Source: an uncultured beta proteobacterium (lineage in GTDB: Bacteria; Pseudomonadota; Gammaproteobacteria; Burkholderiales; Burkholderiaceae_E). Taken from it: a stretch of 64,000 nt of DNA. The translations under genes and the position numbers were made by a program. The notes beneath the pieces are model-generated. The model did no database searches. It was given only the letters and a program-made list of their open reading frames with translations, and was not told where the DNA came from. The stretch is from NCBI GenBank assembly GCA_903934295.1, contig CAIZNI010000011.1, forward strand, positions 33,056 to 97,055, given 5' to 3'. Below, one piece after another: positions 27,850 to 36,878 of the stretch (positions are counted from its first letter, which is position 1; each line of letters begins with the position of its first letter).

Positions 27850-28722
27850 TCAAAGCATTCGCGTGCCGGCGGCACGGGGGTCGCGCAGGCGGTATTGCCC
27901 GGACTCGACCTGATGGAAGAAACGCTCGCAGGCCGCGTTGAACAGGTCCGGCTCCTCGAGGTTGCAGGCGTGACCGGTCTGCGGCAGGAACACCAGCCCG
28001 GCCGACGGCATGCCCCGCTTGAGCATCAGCGACGCATCCAGGCAGGGCTCGTCCTCGTCGCCGCTGATGATCAGCGCCGGCACGGTGCAGGCCGCCATCT
28101 CGTTGGCGAAGTCGGCCAGCGAGGGGCGCAGCGCCTGGTAGCCCTTAAGGGTGTTCGCCGACCCCAGCGCACTGTGCTCGCTCAGGTGGGCAACGAACTC
28201 GGCGAAGGCCCGCGGGCTCTTGTTCAACAGTTGCACCCGGGTGGCGGTGGTGGCCCGGCGCTCGGCCGAGGCCTGCCAGCCGTCGACGAGCAACTGCTCG
28301 GCGGTCGCCATCGACTCGCGCTTGAACTGCTCGCGCACCGCGGCCATCGAACCCGAGCCGATGCCGGCCAGCGTGATCGAGAGCGCGCGTTGCGGCCATT
28401 TCATCGCGAAATAGAAGCTGGCGAATGCGCCCATCGACAGGCCGACGATGTGGGCCTGTTCGATGCCCAGGCCGTCGAGCACCGCCAGGATGCCGGCGCG
28501 CTGGTGCTCGAACGAGTAGGCGGCGGGATCGGCCGGCACGTCCGAGGGCGGGTAGCCGCGCGCGTTGAAGGCGATGCAGCGGTAGCGCCGCGAGAAATGG
28601 CGCATCTGCGCCTCCCAGCTGCGGTACTCGCCCAGGAATTCATGCACGAAGACGATCGGCGTGCCGCTGCCGGTCTCTTCGTAGTAAAGCCTGACGCCGT
28701 CGTCGGTGGTGACATGGGGCAT
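27850..28722 (-). CDS. Alpha/beta hydrolase
   Basis: VRLYYEETGSGTPIVFVHEFLGEYRSW, AHIVGLSMGAFASFYFA, TGHACNLEEPDLFN. Confidence 0.92.
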   Translation of the reverse strand: MPHVTTDDGVRLYYEETGSGTPIVFVHEFLGEYRSWEAQMRHFSRRYRCIAFNARGYPPSDVPADPAAYSFEHQRAGILAVLDGLGIEQAHIVGLSMGAFASFYFAMKWPQRALSITLAGIGSGSMAAVREQFKRESMATAEQLLVDGWQASAERRATTATRVQLLNKSPRAFAEFVAHLSEHSALGSANTLKGYQALRPSLADFANEMAACTVPALIISGDEDEPCLDASLMLKRGMPSAGLVFLPQTGHACNLEEPDLFNAACERFFHQVESGQYRLRDPRAAGTRML

Positions 28723-28774
28723 GCGGTGCTCCGATGAAAGAGAGGGGGCGCGCGGGGGCCCCGGTGGTCTGCGC

Positions 28775-30304
28775 TCAGTCTTGCTTCGGCGCGCCGTCGG
28801 AAGGATTGTTCGTCTTGTCTGGCCCGGTGTCGCCGGGGCCTGCCTGTGCTGGCGACGGTGCGCTCGGTCCGGTCGGCGGACCGTTCCGGTCGGGGGACGC
28901 TTGCGCCTGACGCCCGCTGGACGGACCCTGGTTCTGCGGGGGGCGGCCGTCGCGATTGGGGGGGCGGCCGTCGCGATTGGGCGGTCTGCCGTCGCGATTG
29001 GGCGGACGTCCGTCACGATTGGCAGGACTGCCCTCTCGCTGGGGTGGGCGACCCTCGCGGCTGGGGGGCCGACCTTCCCGATTCGGCGGGCGACCCTCAC
29101 CCGGGGCAGGGTTGCCCTCGCGGTTCGGCGGTCTACCCTCACGGTTTGGCGGGCGACCGTCGCGGTTCGGCGGGCGACCCTCGCGGTTCGGCGGTCTACC
29201 CTCACGATTCGGCGCGCCACCCGCACGGTCGGGCGGACGACCGTCGCGACGGGGAGGGCGCGCATCGCCCTCCGACGGGCGGCCCTGGCGCGGACCGGAC
29301 GGACCCGAGCGATCGGGCGGGCGTCCGCCCCGATCGCCACCGGGGCCGCGGCGGCCGGACGGGGGACCGCTGCGATCCATGGGTGGTGCGCGCCGGCTGC
29401 GCTGCTCGGCCTCGCTGCGCGCCTGGGCGAGCAGGCCCTCGAGATCGGTGGCGGCGATGCCCTTGAGCGCGCAGAAATTGGCCGGCGACAGGGTGGTCGA
29501 CTGAAAGTCGCGCAGCAGGCTCGCGCGCCGGTTCATGGCTTCTTCCTCGATCGCGCGGCGCGCTCGTTCGCTGGCCTCTTCGGCCGCACGGCGTTCCTGA
29601 TCGACGGCTTCCTCCGCGGTGCGCCGCGCGTCCTGGCTGGCGCGGCGCCGGGCGATTTCCGCCGCCGCGCCGGTGCGGTGTTCCTCGGCCAGTTCCCCGG
29701 CGGGTGCGCCGTCGAGATCGAAGCGATGGCGGGCTCGCGCCATCACCGACAGATAGGCGTTGGTCCCGGTGTAGCGCCGCAGGAACGCCGACAGCGTCTG
29801 GCGGGTGAAGACGCCGGGCGCACGCTGCTGAATGTCGGACTGGATGCGCAGCTTCAGCGGCTTGGGCGCGCCGGCGAACAGCGCTGGAAAGCGCTCAGCC
29901 AGCAGCAGGCCGCAGGCCTTGGGCGACAGCTCTGCCGGGGCCGGGGCCGGGGCCGGGGCCGGGGCCGCGGACTCGCCAACCGACGCAGCAGCCTCAGCGT
30001 TCTCAGGCGCAGCCGCCGCCTCAGTCCCTTCACCCTCAGCCTCAGCCTCAGCCTCAGCCTCAGCCTCAGCCTCAGCCTCAGCCTCAGCCTCAGTCTCAGC
30101 CTCAGCCTCAGCCTCAGCCTCAGCCTCAGCCTCAGCCTCAGCCTCAGCCTCAGCCTCAGCCTCAGCCTCAGCCGCCTCGCCCGCGGTCACGGCGCCCGTC
30201 GCGGCTTCGCCGCTCACCGGCACCTCCGGGGCAAGCGTGGCGAGCGGCTGGGCGGGCTCTTCCCGGGGAGTCGGTTCGGACGGTGTTTCGTTGGTTTCAG
30301 GCAT
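28775..30304 (-). CDS. ProQ/FinO family RNA-binding protein with Ala-Glu repeat N-terminus and RPPNREG-repeat C-terminus
   Basis: ProQ/FinO-like core LSPKACGLLLAERFPALFAGAPKPLKLRIQSDIQQRAPGVFTRQTLSAFLRRYTGTNAYLSVMARARHRFDLDG, flanked by low-complexity tracts. Confidence 0.82.
   Translation of the reverse strand: MPETNETPSEPTPREEPAQPLATLAPEVPVSGEAATGAVTAGEAAEAEAEAEAEAEAEAEAEAEAEAEAETEAEAEAEAEAEAEAEAEAEGEGTEAAAAPENAEAAASVGESAAPAPAPAPAPAELSPKACGLLLAERFPALFAGAPKPLKLRIQSDIQQRAPGVFTRQTLSAFLRRYTGTNAYLSVMARARHRFDLDGAPAGELAEEHRTGAAAEIARRRASQDARRTAEEAVDQERRAAEEASERARRAIEEEAMNRRASLLRDFQSTTLSPANFCALKGIAATDLEGLLAQARSEAEQRSRRAPPMDRSGPPSGRRGPGGDRGGRPPDRSGPSGPRQGRPSEGDARPPRRDGRPPDRAGGAPNREGRPPNREGRPPNRDGRPPNREGRPPNREGNPAPGEGRPPNREGRPPSREGRPPQREGSPANRDGRPPNRDGRPPNRDGRPPNRDGRPPQNQGPSSGRQAQASPDRNGPPTGPSAPSPAQAGPGDTGPDKTNNPSDGAPKQD
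28940..29280 (-). repeat. Degenerate 21-bp coding repeats (RPPNREG/RPPNRDG heptapeptides, about 15 units)
   Basis: Recurrent GGGCGGCCGTCGCGATTGG-like units on the + strand; boundaries approximate. Confidence 0.85.
29935..29966. repeat. (CCGGGG)5 hexanucleotide tract encoding Ala-Pro repeats
   Basis: ccggggccggggccggggccggggccggggcc read directly. Confidence 0.95.
30034..30171. repeat. (CCTCAG)n hexanucleotide microsatellite, ~23 units with one TCTCAG variant, encoding (Ala-Glu)n on the minus strand
   Basis: Direct reading of an uninterrupted hexamer array inside the ProQ-family ORF. Confidence 0.97.
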
Positions 30305-30477
30305 GGACCGCGTCTGGGAGCTTGGAATCGGGCACAGGATGGCACCGATCGGCGCAGCGCTCAAATGAAAAGCGGCCGAAAAGGGGAAACAGTCCGGTCA
30401 GTCGGATGCTGTGCCCGTCGCGCCGGGCACGCGGCCACCGGGTAATGACCGAACATCCCGGCGTGCCGCCGGCCCGT

Positions 30478-31131
30478 TCAGAGCCCCGCGCGCGCCATCT
30501 CCCGGACCTTCTGCTGGGCCGGTCGGGCCAGGCAGCGCTGCAGCCAGTCGGCCAGGTGCGGATTGGCTTTCATCAGCTCGGACGCCGACTGCGCCCAGGC
30601 CAGCACCGACGCCACATTGATGTCGACCACGGTGAACCGGTCGCCGGCGATCCAGGGGCGATTGGCCAGGTGCGCGTCGAGCACCGCGAACGGACGCGCC
30701 AGCGTGCGTTCGGCCTGATCGGCCAGCGCCGGGTTGCGCTTGTCCGGCGGCATCGCGACCCGATGGAACAGGATCGCGAGCGCATCCTTCTCGCACTCCG
30801 TCACCGACCAGAAGGTCCAGCGCAGCACCTCGGCCTCCTCGGCGAGCGTCGCCGGCGCCAGCGGGCCGCCGAAGCGGCGCGCCAGGTACAGCGTGGTCGC
30901 CATCGACTCCCAGACCACGATGCCGTCGTCTTCGAGCACCGGAATGTGGCCGTTCGGGTTGAGCGCCAGGAATGCCGGGGTGCGGGTGGCGCTGTTCAGG
31001 TAGGTCTGGGCGACCCGTTCATAGGGAACCCCGAGTTCCTCCAGCATCCACAGCGGGCGGGCCGCCCGCGAGGCGGCGATTCCATGCAGCTTGATCGTCA
31101 AGGTCGTCTCCAGCGTCGAAAAGTCCGACAT
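30478..31131 (-). CDS. Glutathione S-transferase
   Basis: KLHGIAASRAARPLWMLEELGVPYERV, NPNGHIPVLEDDGIVVWESMATTLYLARRF. Confidence 0.92.
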   Translation of the reverse strand: MSDFSTLETTLTIKLHGIAASRAARPLWMLEELGVPYERVAQTYLNSATRTPAFLALNPNGHIPVLEDDGIVVWESMATTLYLARRFGGPLAPATLAEEAEVLRWTFWSVTECEKDALAILFHRVAMPPDKRNPALADQAERTLARPFAVLDAHLANRPWIAGDRFTVVDINVASVLAWAQSASELMKANPHLADWLQRCLARPAQQKVREMARAGL

Positions 31132-31158
31132 TCTGCACCGCGCGGCGGCAGTCGCCCG

Positions 31159-32652
31159 TCACTGGAAGGCCACTTCGGCGAAGCTGCGCAGCTTGCGGCT
31201 GTGCAGCCGGTTGCCGCCCTGCTCGCGCAGCAGTTCGAGCGCGCACATGCCGATGCGCAGGTGCTGATCGACCCGTTCGCGATAAAAACGGTCGGCCATT
31301 CCGGGCAGCTTGATCTCACCGTGCAACGGCTTGTCCGAGACACACAGCAGGGTGCCGTAGGGCACGCGGAAGCGGAACCCGTTGGCGGCGATCGTCGCGC
31401 TCTCCATGTCCAGCGCCACCGCCCGGCTCTGGCTGAAACGGCGGATCGGTCCGTTGTCCGGCAGCAGTTCCCAGTTCCGGTTGTCGGTCGAGGCGACGGT
31501 GCCGGTGCGCATCACCCGCTTGAGTTCATAACCGGACAGCCCGGTGATCGCCGCGACCGCGGCTTCCAGCGCCTGCTGGATCTCGGCCAGCGCCGGCACC
31601 GGCACCCACAGCGGCAGGTCCTCGTCGAGCACATGGTCCTCGCGCACATAGCCGTGCGCCAGCACATAGTCGCCCAGGCGCTGGGAGCTGTGCAGGCCGG
31701 CGCAGTGGCCCAGCATGATCCAGGCGTGCGGGCGCAGCACCGCGACATGGTCGGTGATCGTCTTGGCATTGGCCGGGCCGACCCCGATGTTGATCATCGT
31801 GATGCCCGAGCGGTCCGGGCGCACGAGGTGCCAGGCCGGCATCTGCGGCAGCCGGCCCGAGGGTGTGGCCGGTTCGATGAAGGCGCTGTAGCCGTCCGGC
31901 CCGCCCTGGCCCGCGAGCGCGCGCCCCAGCGCCACGAACTCGTCGATGTAGAACTGATAGTTGGTGAACAGCACGAAGTTCTGGAAGTGCGCCGGCGCGG
32001 TGCCGGTGTAATGGCGCAGGCGGTGCAGCGAATAGTCGACCCGTGGTGCGGTGAACAGCGCCAGCGGCAGCGGTGCGGCGCGCGCCGGCTCGTGGGTTCC
32101 GTTGGCGATGCTGTCGTCCATCGTCGACAGGTCCGGCAGGTCGAACAGGTCGCGCAGGCGCGCCTGGCGGGCGGGGTCCATGGCCGATTCGAGGTGGTCG
32201 GTCTCGGCGAACGAGAAGTGCACCGGAATCGGCTGGCGGCTGGTGCCGATCTCGATCGGCGCGCCGTGGTTGGCGATCAGCAGGCGCATCTGCTCCCGGT
32301 AGTAGTCACCGAACAGGTCCGGGCGCGTCACCGTGGTCTCGTAATGACCGGGGCCCGCCAGGAACCCGTAGGCCAGGCGCGAGTCGGGGCGTGCCGCGGT
32401 GCTCGTCTGCAGACGGATGAACGGGTAGAAGGCGCGCACCCGCTCGGTCGGCTCCTCGCCATCGGCATAGCGCCGCAGCGCCTCGCGCAGATGGGTGACC
32501 GACGCCGAATGGATCTGGCGGATGCGCTCGAGCGCCGCCTGTGGGTCGGTGAAGGCTTCGGTGGGGTAGAACGGCGCGGCCCTGACGGTGGCCACGGGGG
32601 CGGCGCCGGCGGTGGCAGCGGGGACGGGTGGCGGGGGTTCAGCACCGGGCAT
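31159..32652 (-). CDS. amn: AMP nucleosidase
   Basis: FYPFIRLQTSTAARPDSRLAYGFLAGPGHYETTVTRPDLF, RVDYSLHRLRHYTGT, FQNFVLFTNYQFYIDEFV, INIGVGPANAKTITDH. Confidence 0.93.
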   Translation of the reverse strand: MPGAEPPPPVPAATAGAAPVATVRAAPFYPTEAFTDPQAALERIRQIHSASVTHLREALRRYADGEEPTERVRAFYPFIRLQTSTAARPDSRLAYGFLAGPGHYETTVTRPDLFGDYYREQMRLLIANHGAPIEIGTSRQPIPVHFSFAETDHLESAMDPARQARLRDLFDLPDLSTMDDSIANGTHEPARAAPLPLALFTAPRVDYSLHRLRHYTGTAPAHFQNFVLFTNYQFYIDEFVALGRALAGQGGPDGYSAFIEPATPSGRLPQMPAWHLVRPDRSGITMINIGVGPANAKTITDHVAVLRPHAWIMLGHCAGLHSSQRLGDYVLAHGYVREDHVLDEDLPLWVPVPALAEIQQALEAAVAAITGLSGYELKRVMRTGTVASTDNRNWELLPDNGPIRRFSQSRAVALDMESATIAANGFRFRVPYGTLLCVSDKPLHGEIKLPGMADRFYRERVDQHLRIGMCALELLREQGGNRLHSRKLRSFAEVAFQ

Positions 32653-32738
32653 CGGGGGGTTTTCCTGAAAAAGTCACAGCTGATTGAACAACTGGCTGCT
32701 TTTACCGCATGGAAACAAGCACTATCCTTGCGCCTTCG

Positions 32739-32756
32739 CCACGCGCTTGCGCGTGG
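32739..32756 (+). promoter_or_regulatory. Inverted repeat in the amn/glcB divergent region
   Basis: CCACGCGCTTGCGCGTGG; as RNA a 7-bp stem with a CUUG tetraloop, ~72 bp upstream of the glcB start. Confidence 0.4.
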
Positions 32757-32827
32757 TCGCCCGATCGCGCCGCGCTTCGACGCCGCCGGCCGCACCGCTT
32801 CGACGATACCGCTTCCACCAGGATTCC

Positions 32828-34993
32828 ATGATGACGATTCGCATAGAGAAACACGGCCTCCAGGTTGCCGACACCCTGGTCCGGATGATCGAAACCGAGG
32901 CGCTGCCGCAAACTGGCGTGAGCGCTGAGCAGTTCTGGGCCGGCTTTTCTGACCTGGTCCACACGCTGGGGCCGAAGAACCGCGCGCTGCTGGCGCGTCG
33001 CGAAGCGCTGCAGGCCACCATCGACGCCTGGCACCGCGAGCGTCGCGGCCAGCCGCATGACGCCGCCGCCTATCGCGCCTTCCTGACCGAGATCGGCTAT
33101 CTGGTCCCCGAAGGTCCCGACTTCCAGGTCGAGACCGCCAATGTCGATCCCGAGATCGCCCGCATTCCGGGGCCGCAGCTGGTGGTGCCGGTCATGAATG
33201 CCCGCTATGCGCTGAACGCGGCCAATGCCCGCTGGGGCAGCCTGTACGACGCCCTGTATGGCACCGATGCCATGGGCGATCTGCCCGCGGCGGGCGGCTA
33301 TGACCCGGCGCGCGGCGACCGCGTGATCGCCTGGGCCAAGCAGTTCCTCGACGCGGTCGCGCCCCTGGCCGCCGGCAGCCATGCGGCAGTCACCGCGTAC
33401 CGGGTCGCCGACGGCGCCCTGCAGGCGGTGGTGGCCGGTGGCACGACCGGTCTGGCCGATGCGACCTCCTTCGCCGGCTATCGCGGTGCGCCCGGCGCCC
33501 CGTCGGCGGTGCTGCTGCGCCACAACAGCCTGCACATCGAGATCCAGATCGATCCGGCCCACCAGATCGGTCGCGCCGACGCCGCCGGCGTCGCCGATGT
33601 GCTGATGGAAGCCGCCGTCACCACCATCATGGACTGCGAGGATTCAGTGGCCGCGGTCGACGCCGAGGACAAGGCGCTGGCTTATCGCAACTGGCTGGGC
33701 CTGATGCGCGGTGACCTGATCGAGCCGGTCGCCAAGGGCGGCTCGCGCTTCGACCGCAAGCTCAGTCCCGATCGCGACTACACCGCACCCGACGGCCAGC
33801 CGCTGCAGCTCAAGGGCCGCTCGCTGATGCTGGTGCGCAACGTCGGTCACCTGATGACCAATCCGGCGGTGCTCGACCGCGACGGGCACGAGGTCGGCGA
33901 GGGTCTGCTCGATGCGATGTGCACCGTGATGATCGCGATGCACGACCTGCGCAAGCAGTCCGGCTCGCGCAACTCGACCTGCGGCTCGGTCTATGTGGTC
34001 AAGCCCAAGATGCACGGCCCCGACGAGGTCGCCTTCGCCGACGAGATCTTCACCCACGTCGAGCGCGCCCTCGGGCTGCCGGCCGACACGGTCAAGATCG
34101 GCATCATGGACGAGGAACGCCGCACCACGGTGAACCTCAAGGAATGCATCCGCGCGGCGCGCCGGCGGGTCGCCTTCATCAACACCGGCTTCCTGGACCG
34201 CACCGGCGACGAGATCCACACCTCGATGCTGGCCGGCCCGATGGTGCGCAAGGCCGACATGAAGGCGCAGGCCTGGATCGCCGCTTACGAACTGTGGAAC
34301 GTCGATGTCGGCCTGGCCTGCGGGCTGGCCGGACGCGCCCAGATCGGCAAGGGCATGTGGGCGATGCCCGACCTGATGGCGGCGATGCTCGAGCAGAAGA
34401 TCGGTCATCCGAACTCGGGCGCCAACTGCGCCTGGGTGCCCAGCCCGACCGCGGCAACCCTGCACGCCACCCACTATCACCGCGTCGACGTGCTGGCCCG
34501 CCAGGTCGAGATCGCCCGCGGCGGACGCCGTGCCAGCCTGGACGACATCCTGCGCATCCCGGTGGCGGCCAATCCCGCCTGGTCGGACAAGGACATCACC
34601 GCCGAACTCGAGAACAACGCCCAGGGCATCCTCGGCTATGTCGTGCGCTGGGTCGACCAGGGCGTGGGCTGCTCGAAGGTGCCCGACATCACCAACGTGG
34701 GGCTGATGGAAGACCGCGCCACCTGCCGGATCTCGTCGCAGCACATGGCCAACTGGCTGCTGCACGGCGTTGTCGCGCCCGAGCAGGTGATGGACGTGAT
34801 GAAGCGGATGGCCGCGGTGGTCGACCGGCAGAACGCGGCCGATCCGGCTTACACCGCGATGGCGCCGGGCTATCAGGGGGTCGCTTTCCAGGCGGCCTGC
34901 GACCTGGTGTTCAAGGGTGTCGAGCAGCCCTCGGGCTACACCGAGCCGGTGCTGCACGCGCGCCGGCTGGAACTCAAGGCCCACGCGGCCTGA
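32828..34993 (+). CDS. glcB: Malate synthase G
   Basis: [77 protein letters not shown]. Confidence 0.97.
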   Translation: MMTIRIEKHGLQVADTLVRMIETEALPQTGVSAEQFWAGFSDLVHTLGPKNRALLARREALQATIDAWHRERRGQPHDAAAYRAFLTEIGYLVPEGPDFQVETANVDPEIARIPGPQLVVPVMNARYALNAANARWGSLYDALYGTDAMGDLPAAGGYDPARGDRVIAWAKQFLDAVAPLAAGSHAAVTAYRVADGALQAVVAGGTTGLADATSFAGYRGAPGAPSAVLLRHNSLHIEIQIDPAHQIGRADAAGVADVLMEAAVTTIMDCEDSVAAVDAEDKALAYRNWLGLMRGDLIEPVAKGGSRFDRKLSPDRDYTAPDGQPLQLKGRSLMLVRNVGHLMTNPAVLDRDGHEVGEGLLDAMCTVMIAMHDLRKQSGSRNSTCGSVYVVKPKMHGPDEVAFADEIFTHVERALGLPADTVKIGIMDEERRTTVNLKECIRAARRRVAFINTGFLDRTGDEIHTSMLAGPMVRKADMKAQAWIAAYELWNVDVGLACGLAGRAQIGKGMWAMPDLMAAMLEQKIGHPNSGANCAWVPSPTAATLHATHYHRVDVLARQVEIARGGRRASLDDILRIPVAANPAWSDKDITAELENNAQGILGYVVRWVDQGVGCSKVPDITNVGLMEDRATCRISSQHMANWLLHGVVAPEQVMDVMKRMAAVVDRQNAADPAYTAMAPGYQGVAFQAACDLVFKGVEQPSGYTEPVLHARRLELKAHAA

Positions 34994-35002
34994 GCGCGGT
35001 CG

Positions 35003-35899
35003 ATGTCATCGCCGCCGGCGGGCGCCCAGGAGTTGCCCGAGCGTTCCCGCCTGTCGGCCTGGTCGCAGTACCTGGCGCCCAAGCGGGCGCTGACCGCGTT
35101 CGCCGGGTTCGTGGCGGGTGGCCGCTGGGGAGCGGTCACCACCGCGATCATCCGCCGCTTCGTGGCGCGCTATGGCGTCGACATGAACGAGGCGGTGCAG
35201 CCCGACATCGGCGCCTATCGCAGCTTCAACGACTTCTTCACCCGGGCGCTGCGCCCGCAGGTCCGCCCGCTCGCCGAGGCCGACCTGCTGTGCCCGGTCG
35301 ATGGCGCGATCAGCCAGTTCGGTGCGATCGACCGTGACCGCCTCTTCCAGGCCAAGGGCCATCGGTACACGCTCTCGGCACTGCTCGGTGGCGATGCGGC
35401 GCTGGCCGCGCCCTTCGCGGACGGCCATTTCGCCACGCTGTACCTGAGCCCGCGCGACTACCACCGCATCCACATGCCCTGCGCCGGACGGCTCACGCAG
35501 ATGATCCATGTCCCGGGCGATCTGTTCTCGGTGAATCCGGCGACCGCGCAGGCGGTGCCGGGTCTGTTCGCGCGCAACGAGCGGGTGGTGTGCGTGTTCG
35601 AGGGTGAGGCCGGCCCCTTCGTGATGGTGCTGGTGGGCGCGGCCATCGTGGGCAGCATGGCCACCGTCTGGCACGGGGTGGTGAATCCGCCGCGCCCGGG
35701 CCGCATCCGGCAGTGGCGCTACGGCGCCGAGACGCCGGTGGTGCTGGCGCGCGGCGCCGAGATGGGGCGATTCCTGCTGGGCTCGACGGTGGTGATGGTG
35801 CTGCCGCCCGGCCCGCTGCGCTTCAATCCGGACTGGGCGCCGGGCCGGTCGATCCGGATGGGCGAGGCGATGGCGCAGCGCGCGCCCTCGCGGGCCTGA
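35003..35899 (+). CDS. psd: Phosphatidylserine decarboxylase proenzyme
   Basis: YRSFNDFFTRALRP, CPVDGAISQFG, LSPRDYHRIHMP, maturation motif FLLGSTVV. Confidence 0.96.
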   Translation: MSSPPAGAQELPERSRLSAWSQYLAPKRALTAFAGFVAGGRWGAVTTAIIRRFVARYGVDMNEAVQPDIGAYRSFNDFFTRALRPQVRPLAEADLLCPVDGAISQFGAIDRDRLFQAKGHRYTLSALLGGDAALAAPFADGHFATLYLSPRDYHRIHMPCAGRLTQMIHVPGDLFSVNPATAQAVPGLFARNERVVCVFEGEAGPFVMVLVGAAIVGSMATVWHGVVNPPRPGRIRQWRYGAETPVVLARGAEMGRFLLGSTVVMVLPPGPLRFNPDWAPGRSIRMGEAMAQRAPSRA

Positions 35900-35923
35900 G
35901 CACCGCGGCTCGGCCGATGCGCA

Positions 35924-35944
35924 CGCCCCCGTTTGCCGGGGGCG
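35924..35944. terminator. Bidirectional hairpin between convergent psd and enoyl-CoA hydratase genes
   Basis: CGCCCCCG-TTTGC-CGGGGGCG, 8-bp stem in the short convergent intergenic gap. Confidence 0.5.
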
Positions 35945-35957
35945 CGGCAACGCGGCC

Positions 35958-36731
35958 TTATTCGGATTTCCAGTTCGGCTTGCGCTTCTCGGAGAAGGCC
36001 TTGGGCCCTTCGATGAAGTCCTGGCTGTTGCGCATCCGGATCACCGCGTCGTAGTCGACCTTGTAGGCGGTGGCGACGTCGGCGATCGCCAGGCCTTGCA
36101 TGGCCGACTGCTTGGTGGCACGGATCGACATCGGCGAGCATTCCAGGATCTGGGCGGCCCATTTGCGCGCCTCGGTCACCGCCTCGCCTTCGGGCGCCAG
36201 CGCGGTGACGAAGCCCAGCTCATAGCCTTCCTGCGCCGACACATGACGACCGGTGAGCATCATGCCCATCGCGCGCTTCAGGCCGATGGTGCGCGGCAGC
36301 CGGTGCACGCCGCCGGCCAGTGCCGCCAGGCCCACCTTCGGCTCGGGCAGCGCGAATTTCGCATTGGCCGCGGCGATGATGATGTCGCACGCCAGCGCGA
36401 TCTCGAAGCCGCCGCCCATCGCCACGCCGTTGACCGCGGCGATGATCGGCTTGGTCAGGTTGTGGCGCGAGGTCAGACCGGCGAAACCGCTGGCAACGAA
36501 CCCGCGTTTGCCACCGCCGGCCTGGAACTTCAGGTCGTTGCCGGCGCTGAAGGCGCGCGGGCCGGCGCCGGTGACGATCGCCACCCACTGCTCGGGGTCG
36601 GCATCGAAATCATTCCAGACCTTTTCCAGTTCCAGATGCGCCGGGTAGTGCAGGGCGTTCATCACTTCCGGACGGTTCAGGGTGACGATGGTCAGGGGAC
36701 CTTCGCGTTCGACTTTGCAGAATTCGGGCAT
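35958..36731 (-). CDS. Enoyl-CoA hydratase/isomerase family protein
   Basis: TIVTLNRPEVMNALHYP, AFSAGNDLKFQ, IIAAVNGVAMGGGFEIALACDIIIAA. Confidence 0.92.
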   Translation of the reverse strand: MPEFCKVEREGPLTIVTLNRPEVMNALHYPAHLELEKVWNDFDADPEQWVAIVTGAGPRAFSAGNDLKFQAGGGKRGFVASGFAGLTSRHNLTKPIIAAVNGVAMGGGFEIALACDIIIAAANAKFALPEPKVGLAALAGGVHRLPRTIGLKRAMGMMLTGRHVSAQEGYELGFVTALAPEGEAVTEARKWAAQILECSPMSIRATKQSAMQGLAIADVATAYKVDYDAVIRMRNSQDFIEGPKAFSEKRKPNWKSE

Positions 36732-36878
36732 GAGCGTGCTCCTGTGGGGTGGATGCGGGAAGGGGATGGTCAAAGTTTAGTCGCGAAAGCGGGGCGTGGC
36801 CGCGGCGCGCGGGGGCGACGGCTCTGTGCGTTCCGAATCGGCGCGCTGCGATTCCGGAAAGCACGCCGCGGCCCGGCG

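Noticed and set aside
28940-29280. CRISPR-like direct repeats
   Set aside because: Repeats are 21 bp, contiguous without unique spacers, and encode in-frame heptapeptides
28706-30445. 579-aa plus-strand ORF with (LS)n
   Set aside because: Shadow of the hexamer arrays; the minus-strand frame carries the recognisable ProQ/FinO core
30283-32928. 881-aa plus-strand ORF
   Set aside because: Antisense to GST and AMP nucleosidase, both clear on the other strand; translation has shadow-ORF composition
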